NCBI RefSeq assembly: GCF_018812025.1
Contig: NC_063061.1
Coordinates: 36,386,366-36,450,365, forward strand
Reading direction: 5' to 3'
Length of the DNA: 64,000 bases
DNA from: Megalobrama amblycephala
Taxonomy: Eukaryota; Chordata; Actinopteri; Cypriniformes; Xenocyprididae
Of the stretch, positions 1-13,300 are shown in pieces; position 1 is the stretch's first letter; each line of letters begins with the position of its first letter. Under the pieces are notes generated by a model. That model saw nothing but the letters and a program-made list of their open reading frames with translations. It did no database searches and was not told the DNA's origin. Both the position numbers and the translations under genes were made by a program.

Positions 1-441
1 CTTTATTTTAGTGAGTTCAAACCTTCAAGCTCTGGATCTTAAACACTATGAACTGCATCTGTGCCATTACGATAATTTCAGCGACTACTTGATTTTGTGA
101 ATACAAACAAAAAGATGCGTTTACAGTTGAAATATATGCTAAAGTGGATTTTTTGTTTGTTTTTGAGGGACATATACTATGATATATATATATAATAAAC
201 AATGGCACAGATGCTGTCGATTAGTTCAAAAACAAACAACAAAACACATTTGCTAGCGTCTTTTGATTGGTCTGTCATATGGTAATAAATTTTACCTGCA
301 ATAACGTATAAAACGTGCTAATTAAAGTTCTAATAATTTTAGAAAATAAGGCCAATTCTGGTCATTTTAAACAGAATGCTCATGAAATGTCTAAAACAAT
401 CCTCAAAGTCACTGAGCCTTGACAAAACTTGACCATGTTCC
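1..441. other. intergenic AT-rich sequence
   Basis: No gene is seen. A perfect 14-bp inverted repeat (GCATCTGTGCCATT at 55-68 and its complement at 201-214) suggests the remains of a small foldback element. Confidence 0.4.
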
Positions 442-1309
442 TTAAAGGATTAGTTAATTTCAGAATTCAAATTTCCTGATAATTTACTCACCCCCATGTC
501 ATTCAAGATGTTCATGTCTTTCTTTCTTCAGTCGAAAAGAAATGAAGGTTTTTGAGGAAAACATTCCAGGATTTTTCTCCATATAGTGGACTTCACTGGG
601 GTTCAACGGGTTGAAGGTCCAAATGTCAGTTTCAGTGCAGCTTCAAAGAGCCCTACATGATCCCAGACGAGGAATAAGGGTCTTATCTAGAAAAATGATC
701 GGTCATTTTCTAATAAAAAATAAAATTTTGTCTTTTTAACTACAAATGCTCGTCTTGCACTGCTCTGAGATGCGCCGCGCATTACGTAATCACATTGGAA
801 AGGTCATGTGTGACATAGGAGGAAGTACCGCAGTAGGGTGAAAAACAACTTCCAAATCGTCCAATATCATTGTTTTACCTTTTTTTGTAAAAGGTGTTTG
901 ACTAAGTCTTTGCACGTTCGCTTTGGATCGGAACTTTCAACTACGTCACACATGACCTTTCCAACCTGATTACGTAATGCGTGGCGCAGTGCAAGACGAG
1001 CATTTGTAGTTAAAAAGTATATAAATTTTTATCTTTTTTAGAAAATGACCAATTGCTTCGCTAGATGAGACTCTTATTCCTCGTCTGGGATCATGTAGGG
1101 CTCTTTGAAGCTGCACTGAAACTGACATTTGAACCTTCAACCCGTTGAACCCCAGTGAATTCCACTATATGGAGAAAAATCCTGGAATGTTTTCCTCAAA
1201 AACCTTCATTTCTTTTCGACTGAAGAAAGAAAGACATGAACATCTTGGATGACATGGGGGTGAGTAAATTATCAGGAAATTTGAATTCTGAAGTGAACTA
1301 ATGCTTTAA
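442..1309. mobile_element. long foldback (MITE-like) DNA transposon, family F1
   Basis: Two long inverted arms, about 442-720 and 1015-1309, are nearly identical when reversed. Each begins with a TTAAAGGATTAGTT / CTTTAA-type end and includes TTTACTCACCCCCATGTCAT. No transposase ORF. A second copy is at 13795-15139 and an arm fragment at about 3561-3646. Confidence 0.8.
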
Positions 1310-1891
1310 TTGTGCACATGAGGCATTTGAGAAATTAGATATTAGAATCATTTATAGTGTTTCTTTTGTCCTCGTATTGACTATTTAAAACTGGCTCTGC
1401 CAGTGTTGGGTGTATTGCACTTTATTTGTTAAAAAAAAAGAGAGATACAGATGTTAATTTTCTCTATTTTTATCAAAATATACAGTGGTTAACTACCTTA
1501 TATGTAGTGAATTTTTAATTTGTTTTTTTCTGTTTTGCTATTGAATTTAATCTTGTTGGACAGATGTATAATTTATATGAAAACTGAAATGAGTTTTTCT
1601 CATTTAAAAATGTGGGAGAAGACCTTGTTTCTATATAGTATAAAAGAAGACATTGAATGACATACTTGAGCTTGAGCAACAGTCCGAATCAGGGTTATGA
1701 GTGTTGTCTTGTGCCTGTGTTTTAATTTATATATTCTTCTTTGTCTTTATGAAATACACACTTTTAGATCTCTGCACTGCTTAAATTAAAATCATACTTT
1801 TTTGTGACCCAAAACCATTTGCACCAACTTAGATGCAAAGATATAATTCTTAATAAACTTGCCAAACACATTTTTATGCCTCTGATTGATA

Positions 1892-2685
1892 TTAAAGGGT
1901 TAGTTCACTCAAAAATGAAAATTCTGTCATTTATTTCTCACCCTCATGTCATTTTACACCCTTAAGACCTTCGTTCATCTTCAGAACACAAATTAAGATA
2001 TTTTTGATGAAATCCGATGGCTCCGTGAGGCCTGCATAGGGAGCAATGACACTTCCTCTCTCAAGATCCATAAAGGTACTAAAAACATATTTAAATCAGT
2101 TCATGTGAGTACAGTGGCTCAATATTAATATTATAAAGTGATGAGAATATTTTTGGTGCGCCAAAAAAACAAAATAACAACTTATTTAGTGATGGCCGAT
2201 TTCAAAACACTGCTTCAGGAAGCTTCGGAGCATTATGAATCTTTTGTGTTGAATTATGATTTGGATCACATGTCAAACAGCCAACGGCTGAAATCACGTG
2301 ACTTTGGCGCTCCGAACAGCTGATTTGATACGCTGATTCATTTATGCTCCGAAGCTTCCTGAAGCAGTGTTTTGAAATCGGCCATCACTAAATAAGTCGT
2401 TATTTTGTTTTTTTGGCGCACCAAAAATATTCTCGTTGCTTTATAATATTAATATTGAGCCACTGTACTCAGATGAACTGATTTAAATATGTTTGTAGTA
2501 CATTAATGGATCTTGAGAGAGGAAATGTCATTGTTCCCTATGGAGGCCTCACAAAGCCATCGGATTTCATCAAAAATATCTTAATTTGTGTTCTGAAGAT
2601 TAACGAAGGTATTACGGGTGTGGAACGGCATGAGGGTGAGTAATAAATGACATTATTTTCATTTTTGGGTGAACTAACCCTTTAA
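1892..2685. mobile_element. foldback DNA transposon, family F2
   Basis: Nearly the whole element is a palindrome: TTAAAGGGTTAGTTCAC on the left matches GTGAACTAACCCTTTAA on the right, and the arms stay similar to the centre at about 2290-2340. No coding capacity. A related copy is at 55006-55602. Confidence 0.8.
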
Positions 2686-3096
2686 TTATTGTTAATTGGA
2701 TAACTGAGATTGTGCACTGAAATTTTACTTAAATTGGTTTTTCTACAAAAACTGAAGATTAATTCTTATATTCAGTGTTTGAAATAGACAGGCCAGACTG
2801 AAGGTATAAATGTTTGATTTCATATCATTCCAAGGGGTTTCAATGAATAAACTTTCGAACACACGGTTTAATCTGCTGCATGAGCTTTGGGAGAAGACAT
2901 CATGAAATAATGTTTTGACCTGCTATTCTTTTACTTGTTAAAGCTCTGAAGCAGTCACTCATGTCTGTGTCCTATTTTGGAAGCATTTTAAAGATTATTG
3001 ATATTTGATGTGATTATTAAAGATTCACCAATGTGCTAAAAGAGTTACTGACTGACAGTAACAGATTTTTATATTAATCGATGTGTCGTTTCTCAT
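2686..3096. other. intergenic, nothing recognised
   Basis: AT-rich sequence with no gene, repeat or motif that I can support. Confidence 0.4.
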
Positions 3097-3680
3097 ATAA
3101 TAACCGAATCAAAACAAAGCACCAAGTAGAAGAAAGATGAAGGTGTCTATATGGGAATGTTTATTTCACTCCACAGCTGCTGTAGCCACATAAATCACTG
3201 TCTAAAATGTTAGAAATGTGTCTAATGATGGCCAAAGAGGACGAACCGGCGTGATGGAAACAACTTTGAAAGTCTTTATTTCTTTGAAACTTTTTGGTGT
3301 GTGTATTTGTGTTCTTCAAATGCCTTTTTGTTCTTACAAATTAATGACGTTTCAATCATTGTATTTGTTTATTATTGAAAACTGTGTCATTTTGCCTTCC
3401 CTAGCCAACATAAAGTCTTTCTTTTTTTCTATCTGCCTTTAAAACGTGTCATTATTGACAATTCATATCCTATTTATCTATTGAACCGCTTCTGGAACAG
3501 AAGAAACCTACTGAATATGATTATTTTGACCCATTTTAGTACCTTTAATTATATTCTTATAGAAAAATCCTGGAATGTTTTCCTCAAAAACCTTCATTTC
3601 TTTTCGACTGAAGAAAGAAAGACATGAACATTTTGAGTGACATGGGTAAAATGTACATTTGAGTTATGACTAGGTGTAAT

Positions 3681-4851
3681 TAGGGTTGCAAAGGGGTGGA
3701 AAGTTTCCGGAAACTTTCGACGGGAACTTAACCTGGGGAATTTTGGAAATATTCCAATTTGGAAACTTAACAGGAATTTATGGGAATTTACGGGAATTTA
3801 TGAGAATTTATGGGAATTAATTGGAAATGTTGTGAAATTTCCAATATTTATATAAAATATATCACATAAGAACATAAATATAAACAATTTGTTTGGTCAT
3901 AACATGAAATTCCAGTTGTTTATTTTTCGCATTCAATTAATTCTATTTTAGTAAATATGTAAAATAAATATATTTTTATTGCAGCAATTGTTATGTGTTA
4001 TTTATTTCAGTGTCACATGATTCTCATTCTAATATGCTGATTTGATACTCAGTTATTATCAATGTTGCTGCTTAATATTTTTTGGAACCTGTAATACTTT
4101 ATGATTCATTGATAAATAAAAAGTTAAAAAGAACAGAATTTATTCAAAATATAAATCTTTTCTAACAATATCACTTTAATATCACTTTTTATCAATTTCA
4201 CACATCCTTACTGAATAAAAGTATTAATTTCTTTCAAAAAAGAAATTTTGAATGGTGGTATATTGTTACAAAGTGTTCTATTTTAAATAAATGCTGCTCT
4301 TTAACTTTTTATTCCTCGAAGAATCCTGAAAAAAGTAGCACAGGTTATTAAGCAGTTTCCAACATTGATAATTGAGTATCAAATCAGCATATTAGAATGA
4401 TTTCTGAAGGATCATGTGACACTGAAGACTGGAGTAATGATGCTGAAAATTTGCATCACAGAAATAAATTATATTTTAATGTATATTAAAATAGAAAAAC
4501 ATTATTGTAGTAGTTATATTTCACAATATTACAGTTTTTTCTGTATTTTTGATCAAATGTGCATGTTATGGACTGGGGGAATGCACAGTGCATGCAGGGT
4601 GTGTGTCCTCAATATCCCTGCATTAAGCAGTGTGCTGTGTGAATGTGATTGAGGAAACAAAAAATCAACTGAAATTGCATTGAATCTGGTTGTTTTAACA
4701 AAAATTATGCTGCAAAATGTTTTTTTCTACTACATTTAAGTACCCTGTTATAGGCTATCCTGCAATTTTGCAAATTCCCTGTTCCATTAATTCCCGTTAA
4801 TTCCCATGGAAAGTTTCCAGCTTTGAAAATTCCCGGAATTTTGCAACCCTA
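3681..4851. mobile_element. hAT-like non-autonomous transposon
   Basis: Terminal inverted repeats TAGGGTTGCAAA (left) and TTTGCAACCCTA (right), followed on both sides by GGAAACTTTCC/TTCCCGG-type subterminal sequence. The interior contains a copy of the 'TTCTGAAGGATCATGTGACA' repeat (about 4100-4560) and no transposase. The hAT assignment rests on the end sequence only; no 8-bp target duplication is seen. Confidence 0.6.
4100..4560 (+). repeat. interspersed repeat R1, copy 1
   Basis: Dispersed repeat with the core TTCTGAAGGATCATGTGACA and a downstream TGTATTTTTGATCAAAT. Four further copies lie at 11505-11690 (-), 13440-13640, 50385-50560 and 61960-62370. Class not assigned. Confidence 0.7.
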
Positions 4852-5113
4852 ATAATAACCGAATCAAAACAATCATTTTGCCTTCCCTAGCCAACATAAA
4901 GTCTTTCTTTTTTTCTATCTGTCTTTAAAACGTGTCATTATTGACAATTCATATCCTATTTATCCATTGAACCGCTGAAACCTACTGAATATGATTATTT
5001 TGACCCATTTTAGTACCTTTAATTATATTATTTGTGCCTGAAAGGACTGGAATGTGGTAAATTCACATCTTTGTGGTATAAAAATGTACATTTGAGTTAT
5101 GACTAGGTGTAAT

Positions 5114-5439
5114 TTCATTGATTTAGGATAAAATGTGAAAGTGTCTTCAAGTAATTACTCAAATGCAAAAACAATATTCTAATTAAAAACACCAGAGACT
5201 TGACTAAACAAATTTAGTTTATTTCCATGTTAAAATGAAGAATTTTCATGCATTTATTATATTTTTTTGAAGTTTTTCAACATGCATTCGGCCAGAGTGA
5301 GTGTGTGGCGCTGGTTGCCTTCACATAGTTGATATCAATTGAAGAGGATCTCCCCATTCACTTAATTTTTCTTCTTTCATTTGAATAAATCCAATTTTCA
5401 TTTGTCCAGCCGGATTGGACGGCTGTTCCCGTGCAGATT
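5114..5439. other. upstream flank of dolpp1
   Basis: AT-rich non-coding sequence leading into the CpG-rich promoter. No feature recognised. Confidence 0.4.
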
Positions 5440-5568
5440 TTTTTCCTTTGAAAACGCGCTTGGTGAATGGCCGCGCGTCGTGGAAGCGTCCGGTGAATCT
5501 GATTGGTCGAACGCGTCGGGGCGTTTCATTCTGATTGGTCGACGACTGATGCCCGGTGTCCGGGTAAG
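5440..5568 (+). promoter_or_regulatory. dolpp1: dolpp1 promoter / 5' UTR, CpG-rich with two CCAAT boxes
   Basis: CpG-rich stretch just before the dolpp1 ATG. Two identical inverted CCAAT boxes (ATTGG at 5502-5506 and 5534-5538, both inside CTGATTGGTCG) lie 32 bp apart, a spacing often seen for paired NF-Y sites in TATA-less housekeeping promoters. No TATA box is seen. The transcription start cannot be placed to the base. Confidence 0.6.
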
Positions 5569-6384
5569 ATGGCGTCGGAAGAGCAGTGCTCGGCACCACC
5601 TCGATGGCGGTCGATATCCTTAACCCACGTAGAGTATCCGGCTGGTAAGAGCATTTTTAAACTCTTGTTTTCCCCGCAAAGCAGTTCGTATCATCATACG
5701 CCACTTTATTCGAGCAGCGGCTTCTGTGAAACATCGCGCAGCTGAATGGACACGGCCAGGGCTGGGTTGCCAAATACTGCGCTCGCTCCGCAGAGAACGG
5801 AACGCCTGCTGCCAAATAGTGCGCTTGTTTAGTGCGCATGCGCTGTACGCTCACTAGTACACCACACTGGAAGACCCTTATTCAGTTTCTCAGCAATATT
5901 GACGGCTTATTAGTTAAACATGCATCTAATTCAGTATTGAATCGATAATTTAGTGATCAATACTAGCATTATAGGCTGCGTCTAATGGAAGCACATAAGA
6001 GCCAACTGCTCCTGTAAGTTTCATGAAAGACTCGTGGCTCAGTTGGGTTAATCCAGTTCATTCCCGGTTGCATCACACCCTTTCTGGGTCCTGTCGTTTG
6101 TGAGGGTCTCCCTGGGTTTGGAAATATGTCAACTGACCCAAAATCGCTGGAACATGTCAAAGCAAGTCGAAAATGTACTATTGCTAATGCCAAACACAGA
6201 GAAATGATGCGGAACATGAAGAAAACCACGAACATCTTCCGTGTTTTAAACTCCTGTCAGATAGTTTGATGTGTTTGCATATGAAATGGTCATGCATGGT
6301 GCATCAGGAGATGTAAAACGTGCAAACATAAGTATGCACGAGATAAAGCAAGACTGAAAGTACAGTTTGGCAAATACTTATATG

Positions 6385-6479
<95 letters not shown>

Positions 6480-6608
6480 TTTGCCAAACTGCTCTTTCTT
6501 TATCTCGTGAAACATACTTATGTTTGCACGTTTTACATCACTATAAGTGGGCAATTTCAAAACTGAGATAAAGCAAGCATAAATGTGCAATTTGGCAAAT
6601 ACTATGAT

Positions 6609-6660
<52 letters not shown>

Positions 6661-9600
6661 GCATTTGCCAAACTGCACATTTATGCTTGCTTTATCTCAG
6701 TTTTGAAATTGCCCACTTATAGTGCTTTATGCACAGGAATTTGTTTTTAAATATTAATTCTTTGCCATGCATGGAATAATCTTTAGTATAGGTCATTAGA
6801 AATGTCCATTAGCTCATGGTTGCGATGTCATAATAATTTTTGAATGAGTTCACGGCATGTCGGGATTACTGTAATTATGAGATTCCAACTTTTAAAAAGC
6901 ATTCACGTCATCGTTGAACTCTTAATTACAACCCCCAGAGCTTTGACTTGTCATGCATTAACATTTAAAATGTTAAGCCATTAATTCTTAAAGGGATAGT
7001 TCACCCCAAAATTAAAATGTTTCCATGATTTACTCACCCTCAAGCCATCCTAGGTGTATATGACTGTATATGTCTTCTTTCAGACGAACACAATCAGAGT
7101 TATATTTAAAAATATCCTGGTTCTTCCTAGCTTTATAATGGGAGTGAATGGCACTCACGAGCCCAAAAAAGCACATCCATCCATCATAAAATAATCCATA
7201 CAACTCCAGGGGGTTAATAAATGCCTTCTGAAGCGAAGCGATGTGTTTTTGTAAGAAATATATCCATATTTAAAATGCAACGAATGGCGTTTTGATGAAA
7301 CTATGGCTTTGCCCAGTGCAATTGTTGCACATCTGCATTTAAAATAACGAACTTAAGTGTTGTTGCGTGTTGCGTCAAAAGTTGTGACGTGAACTAAAGT
7401 TGTCAAAAGCACTGACTTCGGTACCAAGTCTGTACTGAAATGTAAAAAATGTGACTCTTTGAGCGCTGTTGAGTGGATTTGTAAACACTTCTGATTGGCC
7501 ACTGTGTTCACGCGCTCAACAGATATGTCTGTGATTGGCTTCAATGATCAACGCTTCAAAAACATGTTGTACGTAGTCATCAATGACGCTCTTCACCGAG
7601 CGCTTACACAGATACACATGGGTGCGTTTGAAAGCAGCTTTCAAAACTTTTCAAATTCAAACACTTCCGTGTGCTTTCAAACGCTCATTGTAGCCAATCA
7701 CAGACATATATGTCGTGTGAACACAATGGCCAGTCAGATGGTGTTTACCAATCTGCTCAACAGTGCTCAAAACATCACATTTTTAAAATTTCATTTTAGG
7801 ACAACTTTGATAAAAAGGTTTTGATCCACTTCAAATGTTGACTACTGTGTGTCGGAGAAGAACAGTGCTTTCATCCACATCCATCCATCATAAACGTACT
7901 CCACACGGCTCCAAGGGATTAATAAGATGCGTTTGTGTAAAAAAAAAAAAACCATATTTAAACAAGTTATGAAGTCGAATATCGAGCTTCCACCAGACCG
8001 CCTTCCCTATTCATTTTTATTGTAAGAAAAATATCCATATTTAAAACTTTATAAACTATAATAACTAGCTTCCAGCAAACAGTCGTACACCTCGAGTTAC
8101 GGCAGAAGTGTAACTTCTGATTGGCGTATTGAAGAATGCAGGAGCTCCAAAAATCCCTAGCAGTAGCTCTGCTACTAAATTTATTTATGGTGATTGAGAA
8201 TTAAAAAAAATGCTGGCTGAGATTTCAATGTTGTAACGGAAAGGGTGAAGCTGATTGGTTGGTTCTTGTCACATGATCTGCGGTGCAGACTGGAAAAAAT
8301 GACGGCGTCACCCTGTATTGTGAGCGCACTTGTGCATCTGCATTTAAAATAACAAACTTGAGTGTGCAAAAGTTGTGACGTGACCAGTCTCTAAAGATTA
8401 CAAAAGTCCTGCATATGTCACTGGAAAGAAGTCTGTCGTTTTCATGGGAAAATCCAGTTATGATGTTTTGTTTATACATTGAGGTCAAAATGAAAAAAAG
8501 AAAAGAAACATATGCATGGATGAATTGTTCACATGCATTTAGTAGGGTGAAATTTCATTTCATGTCGACTTTCATAGTGTTACAGCTATTATAACACATA
8601 AATCATGTGCAGTCTAATGATATGAACTACTTAGTGTTAAGTTTTTAGTTTCATTGAGTAGTAGGCTTGCAGTGATAGTCGATGTTACGCAATGTTCAGC
8701 CGCAACACCGATTACATCACTTGTCCACTGCTTCCACCATCGTTTTGATTTTTTTTTTATGGTAATAAAAATCATTTAGTTCAGTTAGAGAACATTTTAG
8801 CCAATCACAGACAGATCTGTTGCGCGCGTGAACACAAGGGCCAATCAGAGGTGATTAAGAATCCCCTCAAAAGGCTAAGGGGAAATGCTGGTATTGTCAC
8901 ATAATTCAAAGTCGGTACTTTTGACAACACTACAATTGAGTAGTGTCCATTTCTCATTTTATCATCTCGAAAAAACATTTTAATTCAAGTTGGTGTAAAT
9001 ACAGTAGTCAACATTTGAAGAGGATCAAAAAAAGTTATTCAAAGTTGTCCTAAGAAGAAGAAATGTTGACTTTTGTATGTCTAACCTTTCGTTTAATGTG
9101 CCTATATAGAGATGTCATACGTCTTTGGGCATACTACAGAGTAGTAAGGCAGTACGCTATTCTGAACAGTTTGTTTTGACTGGCTCAGTGTGCAAATCTG
9201 TTTTGTTTGTCCAGGTGATCTGACGGGGCAGGTATTGGCCTGCATGAGTCTGCTGCCCATAGCGATCCTCGTCGGATTTGTCACTCTGATCGTCTTTAAG
9301 AGAGAACTACATACGGTGAGTCACATGATGTCAAAAACCAGCAGGGTATTGGGTCAAATCCCAAAATACGGCAAATACCACCGTTTTCTCCATTACACTT
9401 TTCATCATTGTGCGTCTTTCTCTCTCTCTCTCTCTCTCAGATCTCTTTTTTTGGGGGTTTGATCATGAATGAGGGGCTAAACTGGCTTCTCAAACACATT
9501 CTACAGGAGCCTCGACCGTGTGGAGGTGAGTAATGTCAGTGTGTCGTTTGTTTAGGTTAATGGTCATACAGAACACGATCACTTGACACTTAGATCTTAG

Positions 9601-10304
9601 CATCTGGTACCATGAAAACTGAATGTTAACCCTATAAAGTCTGCTGTATCATTTTTGATATGCAAGATTCTAAGGCCTAAAAATTAACAAGATGATGAAA
9701 ACTTTGCTGAAAAACATGTTGCACACAATCTACTACATGTCTTCTGTTGTCTGACTGATAGTTTAGACAAGTAAAATACCTTTTAGTATAATTGTAAAAA
9801 CGTCCACCTTCAGCTGATGATTCACATGTGTCTTTTTGCTGTGAAATCTTTACTGATTTTTATAAAGTAAACCTAAGAATAACTTTTATATTGTTAGTAA
9901 TATTTCAGGGTGAACATTTACTGGACTGAAGCAACTTAGGTTTACTTGAATATCCATAAATCATTTATTATAAAAATCCAATTTGATCATCAAATATGAT
10001 CATTAGGCTTTTGAGGTAGGTTTATTTGTTCATCTTTCAATCATCAGTGTATTGCATTGCATTATATGTTTTAAACTACAGAGCTTTGATCATAAAACTA
10101 AGCATTTAAATATCTTACTAAGACGTATTATTGGCAGATATAGCGTGACGAATGATATTTATATGCATTTTATGCAAGTAGTTTGTTATACGCTTATAAA
10201 GATTACATTACAAGCTAACAGAATTTCATCTTTTTAGCCAGCAACTGCACCAAATTGCATTTTTTTTGCGCTTCGATATAGCTATATTCCCAAATGTCAA
10301 ACGA

Positions 10305-10349
<45 letters not shown>

Positions 10350-13300
10350 CTATATACTAATCAATAGGCTTTTATGGCTCAACAAGAAACACCATATTTT
10401 TCCATATTTTGTCAAAAGGTTAAATAAAGTGTACCACTTGTGAAAAATTAGATTTTTCTGACTATTGTTTTATATGTCAGGCTTTACACAGTGTTAATAC
10501 TTAATATATATATAAAGATCTGGTGATTTTAATGCAAAGTTATCCGCAGAACAGTCACAATCCACCTGGAGTTTTTTGAAACCCAATAAGAGTTTAGTTT
10601 GTGGCTGTGTTTTCTGTATGTAGACTGCCATGTGGGTTTTTTCACCACAAAACGGCATGTAAAAACAAAACCAACGGTGCTTTATTGATTTACATGTCGG
10701 CCAGACGGTCTGAGTAGGCGTTCTTGGCCAGAATAGTCTGAAAAACTGGACCAGAATTTATACCAATTGAAATAAGATTATATGAGAGCGTGCTCAAAGA
10801 TGCAATGGGTAGTTCATGGGCCAACCCTTGGGTTTGACCTGCAACCTATTAGTTACCAGTGGAGGGGCCTGATGTGTAAACGTTGTGTGCGCACAAAATA
10901 GACATTAAAATGCACCAAGTTCACTGTTGCGAGTGAATAATGACGTAAACAAAATGATTTTAAACTCTGTTTTCTATTTTATACACATTTATACTAAATT
11001 TCACTCCCATTAATGGAGTCAAACACTAGGAAATATTTATGAATTTAAGTAGAATATATTTGTGGTCAATGCACTGCTTTTTAACACTTTTCCTGTGGAA
11101 TGCTATGTTTTAATATTTCAGTTAGTGTTCATTTTGTTTCAATTAACATTTATTTTTAATGGTTTTAGTCTTAGCTAATGATATTAACCCTGGTTTGTGA
11201 CTGAGATTCTTATAGCTATTCTCATTTTTGTCTTATTTGTCTTCATTACTTGACAGGTTGGTACATAACTAGTACCCAGCTAGTCGATTGCTTGTGCACA
11301 TGCCCAATGTTTTGTGAGTTACTGAATTCTCTGTCCTGTCTTATTAACAGGAGGTCACAGCTCAGTCACGACAGAGTATGGGATGCCTTCCAGTCACTCT
11401 CAGTTCATCTGGTTTTTTGTTGTATACTTTTTTCTTTTTCTTTATTTAAGGTAAGAAATTCAATTATTTATTCATAACATTTTACTAAAACATTTTGCTC
11501 CTCAAGGCTTTATTTATTTGATCAAAAATACAGTAAAACTGTAATGTTGTGAAGTATTATTGCGGTTCAAAATAACTGTTTTCTATGTGAATATATAGTA
11601 AAATGTAATTTATTCCTGTGATCAAAGCTGAATTTTCAGCATCATTACTCCAGTCTTCAGTGTCACATGATCCTTCAGAAATCATTGTATGTATATGTGT
11701 ATGTATATCTGAAGTTATTAGTATATGCAGCCAGCTTTGAATAACTAAAGAAAAATTTGCACCAAAGATAACACACTGAACACTTTCTTTGTTCAGCTCA
11801 GTGTTGGGGAGTGTTGCTTGTAAATGGCAGGGCTCCAGACTGCAACCAAATGGTCCCATTTTGTGACCTTTTTTTCCTGCCGGTGCAACTAAATTTTGTT
11901 AACATTGCCAAACCGATTAGAGCTGGCATTTCTGTTGCATATAAAAAAAATTGCAAACAAATCAAAATCGGAAAGTTTATCAGCTCAGACCAATAATTGA
12001 CAGTGCAGTGCGAGCTCAGAACAGGTTTACTCACGGGCCGATCTTTGATCACATGACATTGTTACTATAAAGCGTTGGGAGATCTAGTGAGAAGCATTCA
12101 AATTCGACACACAATTCTCTGTTATAAACCATATCAGATCAAACAGCTCTTGTGCCATGAACGAACAAGCTATAGAAGGCTTTTCAGTCCACAAATCACC
12201 AACATTCACCATGGATTTAATGTAATGCTAACTGTAATCATGGTATTGTGGCAATAGTCGTCGAATGTTCGTGAGTTCATACATTTTGAGAGTGAAATTC
12301 AAGCACTTTTTAAGGACTTTCAAGTGCTTCAGAGCTCTAAATGTGAATAATTGCAGGTCGATTTATGGTTTTCCTAAAATTTTCAGTAAGGGGCTACGGT
12401 GCTCCTAGTAAAAAAAAAATTTGAGATATTTTTTTTGATATTTTTTTTTTTTGCTTCATGTGAAATTTTTGAGATATTTTTGATTGCAACGATGGTAGCA
12501 GTATTTTTTTTTTTTAATGTGCATTTTACCACAGTGTAACACACAGCTGAATCTCTTGAAATTGTAATCAAATCAAAATAAAAGAATGTGTCTTGTTTGG
12601 CTTGTCTTTTTCCCAGAATGCATCAGACGAACAATGCCAGGTGTGTTGAATTGTTATGGCGGCATATACTGTCCATCATTCTACTGTCCGTGGCTCTGTC
12701 CGTTTCATACAGCAGGTAAACTGTTTTAATACATTTTATATCAATTTGTATTCTCTACTTAACTGTTTTAATGTGTTTTATATCAATCTTTTAATTCTTA
12801 TGTATTTCTGACTTTTGTGTAAAGCCATTTGAATAACCACTGTGTGTGAAATGTGCTATATAAATAAACTCGCCTTGCTTTGCCTAATGTGTGTTTGTTT
12901 TTAAAGTGAGTGCAGGATCATTATTCTTTATAGTGTTGGATTATTATTGATGCATTGCAAATGTTGTGCTGTTTGTTCATAGAGTCTACCTCCTGTACCA
13001 CACCTGGAGTCAGGTGATTTATGGGGGTGTGGCTGGTATGGTGATGGGAGTGGTTTGGTTTTTTATCACCCAAGAGGTGCTTACGCCACTCTTTCCCAAG
13101 ATAGCAGCCTGGTAATGATGCAGGCACACACACAGATGTTCACCAATCATTATCCTGAATAAATCAAACCCACTTATACACACTGAGCTCTGTTTCACCA
13201 TCATGATGTGTTTCTCTTTCTCTTCTCAGGCCCATCTCAGAGTTTTTTCTGGTGAGAGATACAAGTCTCATTCCCAACATCCTGTGGTTTGAATACACAG

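Larger units (their letters stand above)
3097..5113 (+). repeat. broken tandem duplication flanking a transposon
   Basis: Blocks 3097-3117, 3387-3554 and 3648-3680 recur in the same order and strand at 4852-4872, 4873-5029 and 5081-5113. The right copy lacks 3118-3386 and the left copy carries a fragment of foldback family F1 (3561-3646). A hAT-like element occupies 3681-4851, exactly between the two copies. Confidence 0.75.

Noticed and set aside
2138..2323. 61-residue ORF with similar partner ORF at 55039-55341 on the other strand
   Set aside because: Both lie in the arms of foldback family F2; similarity reflects the repeat, not a conserved protein.
5321..5599. 92-residue minus-strand ORF across the dolpp1 promoter, suggesting a divergent gene
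   Set aside because: Overlaps CpG-rich promoter sequence, has no recognisable domain and no splice or start context; a bidirectional transcript is possible but not supported as coding.
6290..6680. Minus-strand ORFs of repeated Tyr-Ile
   Set aside because: They are translations of the (TA)n hairpin loops, not genes.
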